Positions 1-8,550 of a stretch of 48,394 nucleotides of DNA are shown one piece after another; positions within the stretch are counted from its first letter, which is position 1, and each line of letters begins with the position of its first letter. Origin of the DNA: Nostoc mirabile CHAB5784 (GTDB taxonomy: Bacteria > Cyanobacteriota > Cyanobacteriia > Cyanobacteriales > Nostocaceae); assembly GCF_020829645.1 (NCBI RefSeq), contig NZ_JAIVFS010000063.1, positions 1 through 48,394 of the forward strand, written 5' to 3'. A program made the translations under genes and the position numbers. The notes beneath the pieces were generated by a model, which made no database searches, had not been told where the DNA came from, and saw only the letters and a program-made list of their open reading frames with translations.

Positions 1-200
1 AACTGGAGTAGTAGTTGCAGTCATAGTCAAACCAGATATTCCTCTAGCTCAATTTTCACGCAACTCTTTGACAAAATTCTCTGCAATAACAGCATAACCA
101 TATTCTGGTGCGAGATTTGCTCTTACTCTTGGCTGATTTATTAGCTTTACTTATATTACGAGGTCAACTAAGTCATTCAATACTAGTATTTAAAACTACA
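1..200. other. Left-edge stretch with no supportable gene
   Basis: No convincing coding region was found. A short minus-strand open stretch of about 33 codons without a plausible start ends at a TGA near base 50. It may be the tail of a broken gene, but I cannot assign it. The neighbouring tandem duplication and Tn3 remnant suggest the whole left edge is degraded mobile-element territory. Confidence 0.4.
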
Positions 201-304
201 GTTTTTAGGCAAAAATCCACTTATATAGGTATTCATCACAGAGCGATCGCAAGTTTTTAGGCAAAAATCCACTTATATAGGTATTCATCACAGAGCGATC
301 GCAA
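201..304. repeat. Two-copy 52-bp perfect tandem duplication
   Basis: The 52-bp unit beginning gtttttaggcaaaaatccac occupies 201-252 and is repeated exactly at 253-304. Each copy ends in a HIP1 octamer (gcgatcgc). The second copy abuts the open reading frame of the Tn3 transposase remnant, so the duplication lies at or near the break point of that remnant. Confidence 0.9.
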
Positions 305-641
305 AACTTTTCGGTCTACTGACAATGCCTTTCTCGACTGGGTGTTCTTCGGTAAACTTGGAGCGATTACTGAAAATGATCCTATTGAGCAGGAAAAGCG
401 GCTGAAGTATCTTGATTTGGTAGCAAGCGCAGTTATTTGGCAGAATACGGTTGATATGTCGTTGGCTATCCAAACGTTAATGTCACAGGGAGAAATGATT
501 CCCATGCGACACCTTGCTGCTTTGAGTCTATACATAACAAGACATATCAAAAGATACGGTGATTATGTGGTGAATTTACATAATATTTCCCAACCATTGT
601 CAGCTGCTATTAATCTTCCACCAGAAATCTTTGAAACATAG
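261..641 (+). pseudogene. C-terminal remnant of a Tn3-family transposase
   Basis: The readable protein matches the extreme C-terminus of Tn3-family TnpA transposases. It contains the conserved block VASAVIWQNTVDMS, then MRHLAALSLYITRHIKRYGDY and NLHNISQPL, which resembles the TnpA ending (LSPYLTRHIKRFGDY). Full TnpA is close to 1000 residues; only about 100-125 remain. The frame is open from 261, just after an in-frame TAG at 258-260 inside the 52-bp duplication. A GTG at 342 could initiate a 99-residue product, but the catalytic DDE region is absent, so it cannot transpose. This is a scar of an old insertion beside the injection-system locus. Confidence 0.85.
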
Positions 642-711
642 ATATATCAACGGTTTCCAGACCATCTTGCAGGTTTTTACACGTATCTCGGCTCAATACC
701 TATCTGGCTTG

Positions 712-3099
712 TCAAGTTTTAATATGAATAATACTTACCCAATCTCCTCCTTCAGAGCCATTCCCGCTAAATCGCTCAGGAACACCGGGCCAGATATTAT
801 TACCATCCAATGCTTGAATCTTGCTAACTGTTAATTTATTGTTTTCTATTTTAAGAATGTAAATTTTACCTCCATCGACTAAGCGCCATTTAAAGTTTTC
901 TTTCTCCGTAACCAAAATAATATTTTGGGAAAGTGTAATTCCTTTGTCTTGAAACTGCTGGTGTAATTCATCAGGAATAATACCTTTATTTAAATCTCCT
1001 AATAAATTAAAATTTGCATTATCAAATAATGGTTCTTCATTAATAATCCAGTCGCCATGCAGCAAAACAGTAAATTGATAAATATTATTTTGGTTGAAGA
1101 CAGCTTTTTGCGACCAATCATCAGGTGTAATCAATCTAACAGCTTCAGTATAGCTACTATTTCCATTAGTTAAAGGTTCCACTTCTGTAATCAGATTTAC
1201 ATTAGTATCTAATATCTCATTACCAATTGCCCAACGGATAGATTTTATTTCAGTTTTTTTTACTTGAACTGGTTCAACTTTCATTGGTAATATATAAAAA
1301 ACTTCACCTTTTAATACATTATCAGTGTGAGCTAATACAGAAACGCTAGTCTTATGTAAACTATCAATTCGTACTGGTTTTTCAAACTGAATTACTAGAC
1401 CTAACTTAGTAAATAAATTCCTTAAAACCTGAGATTTTAAATTAAATAATTCATCCTCTGGAATATTGAAATTTTCCTGTGCTTCTGTAAGAGTAGCTTC
1501 CAAAACTTGATCGTGATGCCAACTAGCATTAATTATGCGATTGAATTCTGTTATTGTTTGTGTAGCATTTTTTTTCTGATTAATAGGTGGTACAGAATTT
1601 ACCTGAGTATTAGCTGGTAGGGTATTATTATTTTTGTTACTTACAGATGTTATATTGCTATCTTGACTAACAATCTTTCTTCGGCAATCATGAACTGTTA
1701 CATTATCAGGATTACCTAAAAATACTGCTAGAGGTGCATAATAATGAGCTATACCATGTGGTGATTGAGGTTGAGGCTCTAATTTCCCTTCTTTATTTTT
1801 TTGTTGGGGCCATTCTACATTGCCTGTAGCTATCCGCACAGGAATTAACCAATAATCACCGACTTGATAGAAGTTATTCTGAGTATCTGCTTGAAATTGA
1901 ATCTCAATTCCATCCTCAAGGGGAAACCATTTATTATTCACCTCAGATAAATTTACCTTGATTTCTTTAGAGTCCCAACGGCGTAATAGAGGATGCTTTT
2001 CTGGAAGCAATGTTTTGTTTTTAGCATCGCCTGAGAGAATTACTTGATTCTCAATACGATCTACTTGTTCAACCTTTATTAGTTGCCGATCGCTATTTCC
2101 AAGTACATAATCATCATCGATAATTTCAACCCAATCACCTGCTGATAAGCTGGAATCTTTGTCCTTGCCTAAGTGTTCTAGCGTGAATGCGATCGCGGAA
2201 GAATTACTCTCAGCAGATGTCACAATTGGAAAAACAATTGAGCTATTTTCGCGTGACCAGACAAATGATAGTTGATTGTTGTTATTAACAGTGGGAACTG
2301 TAAAAATTTCCGCGCGATAAAGATGGTTTTCTGTACCACGAAATTTGGAATAAAAGGGAATAACGCATGGATCATTCATTGGTGTAGAACTAGGCTTTGT
2401 AACTCTGGCAATAATTTTGCCTTCTCCAGGCTTCATTGATTCTCGACCTAGCAGACTGTAAAAATAGTTACAATCCTTGGTAATTTGCTTGGCAACCGTT
2501 TCAATATCTTTATCGTCTTTTAACTGTTTGAGCTTGACTTGCCAAACTAACTTAGAGCGAGTTGCTGTATCGGCTCCTCCTAAAGCAACTTCACGAATAT
2601 TAATTTTGCGATTGTCATAATCTTCAATCGGAGTTATATGTCGTTCCCAAACATCAAGATAAGCTAGATATGTTGCTCCTTTTAGTTGGACTTGACAAGG
2701 ATCTAGAAGTTCTGGCTGAAAATCTGGTTGCTGAAAATAAGATATAAATTCTTCATTTTCACAAAGTATGCCATCTACATAATAATTGCCTTTGCTAATT
2801 AAATAGCTTTGGGATTTGAGCAGTTGTTTTAATTTCTGTTTTTCTTCATCATTAAGGTTATTAATATTATTAATCTGTTCCTCAGTGGCAATAAATTCAA
2901 AACCACAATTCTGCTCTGGCCCGCCTTGTAGTCCAAATACATCTTTGGCTAAAGTTTGCAACCGATTTAGTAAAATCGATGTTTGTTCGTTGAAATCTGC
3001 ATCTAATTGCACTCGACCTTGTTGCATCAGTACTCGAAGGAAGTGCTTGCTTTTGTCGTAGGTATCACGAGTAAAATCACCTCTAAATTCTCCTTGCAT
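712..3099 (-). CDS. DUF6519-type CIS-associated protein
   Basis: This is the last gene of the baseplate block. From the chosen start it begins MQGEFRGDFTRDTYD followed by HFLRVLMQQGRVQLDADFNEQ, the N-terminal signature of the DUF6519 family found in contractile-injection loci and often described only as hypothetical. The ATG at 3099 is preferred over the one at 3159. It carries a GAGG ribosome-binding site (ACGAGGTTGTT before ATG), leaves a 10-nt gap after the upstream stop, and avoids a 50-nt overlap. The product is about 795 residues, with no signal peptide or membrane segment seen. Its exact role is unknown; a baseplate-peripheral or attachment function is inferred only from position. Low GC and long Asn/Lys-rich stretches in the C-terminal half differ somewhat from neighbours. 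Confidence 0.8.
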   Translation of the reverse strand: MQGEFRGDFTRDTYDKSKHFLRVLMQQGRVQLDADFNEQTSILLNRLQTLAKDVFGLQGGPEQNCGFEFIATEEQINNINNLNDEEKQKLKQLLKSQSYLISKGNYYVDGILCENEEFISYFQQPDFQPELLDPCQVQLKGATYLAYLDVWERHITPIEDYDNRKINIREVALGGADTATRSKLVWQVKLKQLKDDKDIETVAKQITKDCNYFYSLLGRESMKPGEGKIIARVTKPSSTPMNDPCVIPFYSKFRGTENHLYRAEIFTVPTVNNNNQLSFVWSRENSSIVFPIVTSAESNSSAIAFTLEHLGKDKDSSLSAGDWVEIIDDDYVLGNSDRQLIKVEQVDRIENQVILSGDAKNKTLLPEKHPLLRRWDSKEIKVNLSEVNNKWFPLEDGIEIQFQADTQNNFYQVGDYWLIPVRIATGNVEWPQQKNKEGKLEPQPQSPHGIAHYYAPLAVFLGNPDNVTVHDCRRKIVSQDSNITSVSNKNNNTLPANTQVNSVPPINQKKNATQTITEFNRIINASWHHDQVLEATLTEAQENFNIPEDELFNLKSQVLRNLFTKLGLVIQFEKPVRIDSLHKTSVSVLAHTDNVLKGEVFYILPMKVEPVQVKKTEIKSIRWAIGNEILDTNVNLITEVEPLTNGNSSYTEAVRLITPDDWSQKAVFNQNNIYQFTVLLHGDWIINEEPLFDNANFNLLGDLNKGIIPDELHQQFQDKGITLSQNIILVTEKENFKWRLVDGGKIYILKIENNKLTVSKIQALDGNNIWPGVPERFSGNGSEGGDWVSIIHIKT

Positions 3100-3109
3100 A
3101 ACAACCTCG

Positions 3110-5647
3110 TTAACTAGCGTAAATAATGCCAATTTCAGTATTAGCGGGTGTATATTCATCTAGACGGATGCGTAGGTTAGCCTCTTTTTGAGGCTGATAT
3201 AAATTGTGAAAAGCACCCATTTCTGATTCATCATCAGCGCCACGTTTGATTTCCTCAGCACAGGTTGACGCTAACTGACAGTAGGTAGGTGTGCCATAGC
3301 GTGTACTGTTGAATTGAGGTTGTACGCGGTCTCTAATGATAAGTTGCTCCGCCTCTATCTGTTCTGGCTGTAGTTCAGTTTCTTGCCTAACTATCTGCTC
3401 GACTAAATCCGGTTGACAATTATATCGACGTGGTGTGCGTGAGTTAGGCATCACGTAGCAGAAACGGATACAACCTTGTTGGCGACGAGCAACAAATATT
3501 ATGCCTTTAAAAATGCTGTTTTCTGCTAAATCAATTGCATGTACTTGAATTTTTCCAAAAACTGTGCAACATGCAATAGTTAACCGCGCATGGGCTATAG
3601 AGTAACCCACTGCACCGATCGCTTCACTTTCTATACTGGTAGCATCTATAATACTATCGCTAATATCTATAGGCAAAGGATCAGCCTCTACCTCATCTTG
3701 GTTAACTTGAATTGAGCCAACGATACTGTGTGCGATCGCTACGCACCCATTGATATTAAATAACTCCAAACTTGGTTCGCTAGAACGTCGAGGTTCGCAG
3801 TCACAATGTAATGACCAGCCCGGTACTAATGTAGAATGACGAATAATAACCGTAGTTGGTTTTTGCACGCCAGAGGTAGGATAATCTGCAAATTGAGTGG
3901 GATTACCTTCTATATGTACTCCTCGCCCTGTAATCAATAAACCATCGAGAACAAAACAACTTCCTGACTCTACTGTGACATTTAAAGCATCACCTAAAGA
4001 AGTTCTCCAATCTAGAATGCGAATTACCGGACGTTTGCGGTTAGCTGCACGTAATTGCAGACTTTGGTTTTTCTCTAGTTCAATACTAATTCGTTCTACA
4101 TAAACACCACTATCAATAATTTCAATCACAGCATTATGGGGTTTATCTCGTTGCCACTGTGAGATTGCTTCAGTAATAGTTTGAAAATCCGCTTGGGAGG
4201 TTTGGCTAACGGTGTAATGAGCATAATGCTTTCTGATTTGAGATGGAAAAGCTTCTTCTAATAGCAAACGATTGCAGCCTATCAGTTGTTTACCGTAGAG
4301 ATTTTGCTGAACCAATCTTTGAGCTTCTGCACTCAAGGTGATAGCTGCAAAACGTTGTTCGTTATAGAGGTTTTGACCCATAAGTAGTTGATTTAAATCT
4401 TTGAGTAAAGCTGTAATTAAAGCTGGTTCAGCAGGAGGGGTGGTGTAAGCATCCAAAAGCCTTTGGGTATCGCTGGAAAGTTGCGATCGCAAAAACTCCG
4501 ATAATGCAGAAGCATCTTGTTGCGAGATAAAAGTGGCTGGTTCTTCAATATCACCAACATCAAGTAAAAAATTTGCCGCAGAATCTAACAAAGTTCGGTC
4601 ATATTCGCCACCACCAATATCAGCACTAAAACTGTAATGATAAGAAACCCAAACACCGTTTTTGGGTAATTGGCGTATAGGAAAAATCATCCGTCCTAAT
4701 TCTGGATCAACTGCTATGTGGTCTTGCTCTGGTTGATAATTCCAATCGCTAAGATCGGCAATAATAATTTGCTCTGGAGAGATTAGATGCGGTTTTGAAT
4801 CAACACCTTTCCAGATTTGCAAACTTTTAGTAAATTGTTCTGGATTTGGGTTTGAATCAAAATAATCGCTTTTGCGAGATTGCAAAACTTGTCGTTGAAT
4901 GGGAAGAGGTAAGTTTAATTCACGCTCAATTTGGGTTGCATCTGCTGTAAGTTGAGGACGAGTATAAAGCGGAGTATCGTTACCTGTAATACTAAAGGTG
5001 TAGCAGTTAGAGCTAATTTCTTCCAAACAAAAAGCTGGTGTCAGAGTCATGGAATAAGGTTTTAATCGCCAAACAAAAATACCAACATTCGGAGTGTTGT
5101 GCTTTCCAGGTTGATACTGTGAACCAATCTGACGGATATCTACTGTATGAGCTAATTCATCGAATGGGTTATTTAACTTGGTAATTGCATCGACCTGATG
5201 CAGATTTACTGTTGTTGAGGTTGATGAATGCAGGTGATTAATATGTTGTGTTTTACCAACTAGCTGATAAAATTCTACAACTCGTGCCGGCCAGCCAGCC
5301 ACTTTATCAGCCAGCGATTCCAATAAAGCTAGCGTCCCCTTGCGCCGTCGGTAGCGAATAGTATTTGCTACTTCACGACGAGGATTTAGAATTTTATTGC
5401 CTATTATATTTGTAGCAGAACTGTGAACGCTTTGATAACCAATTAAATCGCCAATGTATGGTACTACCCAATCCTGGCAAGTTTCAATAAACCAATTTTC
5501 ATAGAGTTGAGTAATATCTGCTTCAACAACATCAATTTGTTCGGCAATGACACGTAATAAATCTCGTAGGGGATAACCTTGTTCGGCATCACGGATGCGG
5601 TAAACGGCTGGCAACAGTTCATAAAGGCGGTCTGGAGAATTGCTCAT
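3110..5647 (-). CDS. Phage tail protein I-like CIS baseplate protein (Pvc12/Afp12 position)
   Basis: An 845-residue protein. Its first ~70 residues (LYELLPAVYRIRDAEQG, LRDLLRVIAEQIDVVEADI, YENWFIETCQDWVVPYIGDL) are the hallmark of the gpI/tail-protein family found next to baseplate-J proteins in eCIS loci. The middle and C-terminal parts contain beta-rich segments resembling parallel-helix repeats (around NQSLQLRAANRKRPVIRI and SCFVLDGLLITGRGVHIEG). It overlaps the upstream gene by 4 nt, indicating translational coupling. By analogy it should contribute to the baseplate wedge periphery. The long C-terminal extension is unlike short phage gpI proteins (~180 residues) and could carry an anchoring or binding role; that is inference. 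Confidence 0.8.
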   Translation of the reverse strand: MSNSPDRLYELLPAVYRIRDAEQGYPLRDLLRVIAEQIDVVEADITQLYENWFIETCQDWVVPYIGDLIGYQSVHSSATNIIGNKILNPRREVANTIRYRRRKGTLALLESLADKVAGWPARVVEFYQLVGKTQHINHLHSSTSTTVNLHQVDAITKLNNPFDELAHTVDIRQIGSQYQPGKHNTPNVGIFVWRLKPYSMTLTPAFCLEEISSNCYTFSITGNDTPLYTRPQLTADATQIERELNLPLPIQRQVLQSRKSDYFDSNPNPEQFTKSLQIWKGVDSKPHLISPEQIIIADLSDWNYQPEQDHIAVDPELGRMIFPIRQLPKNGVWVSYHYSFSADIGGGEYDRTLLDSAANFLLDVGDIEEPATFISQQDASALSEFLRSQLSSDTQRLLDAYTTPPAEPALITALLKDLNQLLMGQNLYNEQRFAAITLSAEAQRLVQQNLYGKQLIGCNRLLLEEAFPSQIRKHYAHYTVSQTSQADFQTITEAISQWQRDKPHNAVIEIIDSGVYVERISIELEKNQSLQLRAANRKRPVIRILDWRTSLGDALNVTVESGSCFVLDGLLITGRGVHIEGNPTQFADYPTSGVQKPTTVIIRHSTLVPGWSLHCDCEPRRSSEPSLELFNINGCVAIAHSIVGSIQVNQDEVEADPLPIDISDSIIDATSIESEAIGAVGYSIAHARLTIACCTVFGKIQVHAIDLAENSIFKGIIFVARRQQGCIRFCYVMPNSRTPRRYNCQPDLVEQIVRQETELQPEQIEAEQLIIRDRVQPQFNSTRYGTPTYCQLASTCAEEIKRGADDESEMGAFHNLYQPQKEANLRIRLDEYTPANTEIGIIYAS

Positions 5648-8550
5648 GATTTCAACTCCTTCAGAATTAGTGTATCTGGCACTTGAGGGTTGAGAATAGC
5701 TAATTGAGCCGGAAAAAGTTGGTTTGTTGTGGAATCAAAAACAGCTAAGTTTACAGGAATTTGTTGTTTTGGTTGTACTGGTAATTGTTCATCTCTATGA
5801 GTAATGCCTAGTTTTGCCAGTTCTTGAAGTTTTTTATTTAAAATGTCTGGATTTTGGGCTTCAGTTTCGGAAACGCTATCTAAAATATCTACGTCCACGT
5901 AGTCTACCCCTGGTATTTGTTGAATCGTGCCAATAACTTCACTGAGGACAACATCTTCTCCTATTTCCTGACGTTCAAAGCTAAATTTATCGAACAAAGC
6001 AGCCCGAATTTTTAATGCTACAGATGTCCATTGATAATTTGCTAAAATCCGCACATTGGCACTGATAATTAATAGCATGAGTTCCCGCATATCTACTTTT
6101 AATGCCTGATAGGGGTCGCCAAACTGGTATAATGCTTGCACAAAGCTGCGGTATAAATCTGAATTTCTATCAATATAGATATCATCAGCCCCAGCGATCG
6201 TAATGTGGATAATTTGACGCGAACCATTTGAAAGACGTTGAGCATTTGCTTTGCCAATTCCGGTAAAGGTACGGGCAAAATTGGCATAGTCCTGTACGGA
6301 AACTGCGCGGTTAAGAGATGTTACCCCAACAGACGCATTGCGACGAATTTCATAATCGCTTTCTGGGTCTGCGCCTCCTGTTGCTGCTATTGGGTTGAGT
6401 ACGCCACTCAAACCTAGAGGTTGCATTGCCAGTTGCGTAATTTTTTCTGCTGCAACATTACCACTTTTGCCAATGCCACTGCGGTAAACTGCTTTGACAT
6501 TTTCAATACCACTAGGTAATCTAGCTCCATGTTCGCCATTGCCAAAGATAATAGTTGTGTTGCCATCACTATCAGTTTGGGTGATATATGCACGGTCTGT
6601 TGGACTTAAATCAATCAAACTTTCTACTTCTTGCCAACGGACATCATTAACATATACTTCCAAACTGCTAGCAACGCCACTAGGAATAGATGCTGGTAGA
6701 TAGGTGAGGGACGGTAGTGATAGGGTAAATTGTTGATTTGCTTTAGTAGCGTCACCACTGCCCAGTATTTCAGTATGAGTCTCGCCATGAGTCGCTTTAA
6801 CTACGTTGCCATATATAGTAACAGTCTCTCGCTTGTAAGAATAAGTTAAAGGTCTGGCAAATCTTAGGAATGTATGCGGTTTGTCATTGGGCAAATCCTG
6901 ATTGATATCTTGTCTCACCCCGGCCAACATGACAACTTCGCTAGCCAACACACCGTTAACATCAGATATATCACTGCGTTCGCCGGAGATAATCAACCAA
7001 CGTCCAGGTTGTAGACCTTCATAGAGATTGTCTAGTTCAATTTCCATCTGATTGGATATATGATGTTCGCTACTTGGTGCATCTTTCAAGTCAACTGGTT
7101 TTTCCACCAAATTCAAATCCCCACTCTTGAGATGCACTGTAGTTTTACGCATCACATCTAAAGATGTATCTTGTTCTTTTAACCAAGGTTTATCTAAAGT
7201 AAGTTGTGTAATTCTTCCTACTGTGTCATAGGCAATTTTAGTAAGATTTTCCACTTTTATTACTTGATAAATACCGATTTCATTAACATCTACACGCTCA
7301 ATTGCTAGCCGAGTGCCAGGTGTAATTCCATCATATTGGGCATCTAATGTTAGGATATTTCGTAATTCCTCTGGTAGCGTGCTAGAGGAATTTGATGTTG
7401 CCTCATCTACGTCTGCAATTTGCCATTCTTCGTATTTTTCAATTCGCCCTTGCTGGTCAAAAATTGGTTTTAACTGTACGTCATGTCCGAAAGGTGCAGC
7501 TTTGATTCCTAGAACCTCAAGTCGGTTTAACTGATTAGCAAAATTAGCGCGATCGCTGGTTAAAATTTGATATATTGCTGTGTTGGAAGTAGGATTTAAA
7601 GTATTATTAATTAAGCGGTAATTAATATCAATATTTTGGGGAGCAAAAATTTGTTCTTTTGTCCGCTCAAGTTCTAGAGCATTTGCAGGTTGTATTGATA
7701 GCTGTTTGATTAATTGTTTGATTTTTTGTTCTTTTGTACTTGCTGACCCAACTTCACCAGTTGGTTTTTGTGTTGCTTCTGGTGGTAGTTGTAATGTAAT
7801 TTTTGTGTAGTTTTGCTCTGGTTGAGGCTCAATAATTTGAACTCTGCGAATGACTTGCTCAGTTTCAGCATCACCAAAGGTCAGTAAAAGGGGGTCGTTA
7901 GGTTTGACATTTGCACCCATACCATCTAAATAAAGCTTGTCAATTTGTGTAGCGGCTGTTGAATTAACTTGTTGCTGTTGGGTCATCCGAGGCTTAAGCT
8001 GATTCAACTGAGCATAAGCTCGCAGTTTTTCTGATGTTTCAAAAAATTCCGGCGATTCATCAGAATCAGGTATACTTTGGCTGCTTAGTCCAGCAGGAAT
8101 TTCCAAATTGTAACCATCTTCTACGGTAAAAGCTAAATAAACGCTGGCACTGACACCGGGACTATGTGCATAGTCTGTTAATCGAGCTAATTCTACTAAG
8201 GAACCTCGCTCAATGGCAGTGCGTAAGTAACTTTCATTGGCTATGCGTTCCTGATAAAATGTCAGAACGTCTGCTATAGTAGCCCAAGCGTCTAACAGAG
8301 CAATAGATAAGTCCTGAGAGTCGCGTGTTTTGAGATTTATTAGCTGGGAAAACTTGCTATCACCCAAACGCGCTTTCATTGTCTCATAAAAGCTAGCATG
8401 GGTTCCAACTCGGTAAGCTAGGGTATACAAACCAGGTTGATTAGCGACCGATTTGGGAGTGAGAATTTCTACACCTTCACAACAACCACAGCTGGAGCGA
8501 TCGCTTAATTTATAATTAGAGTGACAGTTACAGCTACAACTTAATTTCAT
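5644..8550 (-). CDS. Large baseplate-J family CIS wedge protein (second copy, Cys-rich N-terminus)
   Basis: A 968-residue putative baseplate assembly protein. The N-terminus is Cys-rich (CSCNC at 5-9, then CGCCEG) and continues TLAYRVGTHASF, typical of this eCIS family. A conserved block LLDAWATIADVLTFYQERIA follows. The baseplate-J core is near the C-terminal third (FGNGEHGARLPSG, YRSGIGKSGN, ATGGADPESDYEIRRNA). It corresponds by position and composition to the T4 gp6/gp7-like wedge layer that surrounds the spike and couples baseplate opening to sheath contraction. It overlaps both neighbours by 4 nt. The clustered cysteines could bind metal or form disulphides, which is not established here. 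Confidence 0.87.
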   Translation of the reverse strand: MKLSCSCNCHSNYKLSDRSSCGCCEGVEILTPKSVANQPGLYTLAYRVGTHASFYETMKARLGDSKFSQLINLKTRDSQDLSIALLDAWATIADVLTFYQERIANESYLRTAIERGSLVELARLTDYAHSPGVSASVYLAFTVEDGYNLEIPAGLSSQSIPDSDESPEFFETSEKLRAYAQLNQLKPRMTQQQQVNSTAATQIDKLYLDGMGANVKPNDPLLLTFGDAETEQVIRRVQIIEPQPEQNYTKITLQLPPEATQKPTGEVGSASTKEQKIKQLIKQLSIQPANALELERTKEQIFAPQNIDINYRLINNTLNPTSNTAIYQILTSDRANFANQLNRLEVLGIKAAPFGHDVQLKPIFDQQGRIEKYEEWQIADVDEATSNSSSTLPEELRNILTLDAQYDGITPGTRLAIERVDVNEIGIYQVIKVENLTKIAYDTVGRITQLTLDKPWLKEQDTSLDVMRKTTVHLKSGDLNLVEKPVDLKDAPSSEHHISNQMEIELDNLYEGLQPGRWLIISGERSDISDVNGVLASEVVMLAGVRQDINQDLPNDKPHTFLRFARPLTYSYKRETVTIYGNVVKATHGETHTEILGSGDATKANQQFTLSLPSLTYLPASIPSGVASSLEVYVNDVRWQEVESLIDLSPTDRAYITQTDSDGNTTIIFGNGEHGARLPSGIENVKAVYRSGIGKSGNVAAEKITQLAMQPLGLSGVLNPIAATGGADPESDYEIRRNASVGVTSLNRAVSVQDYANFARTFTGIGKANAQRLSNGSRQIIHITIAGADDIYIDRNSDLYRSFVQALYQFGDPYQALKVDMRELMLLIISANVRILANYQWTSVALKIRAALFDKFSFERQEIGEDVVLSEVIGTIQQIPGVDYVDVDILDSVSETEAQNPDILNKKLQELAKLGITHRDEQLPVQPKQQIPVNLAVFDSTTNQLFPAQLAILNPQVPDTLILKELKS

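Noticed and set aside
3100..3159. Upstream start for the DUF6519 gene
   Set aside because: It would overlap the previous gene by 50 nt; the internal ATG has a clear GAGG site and the family N-terminus MQGEFRGDFTRD.
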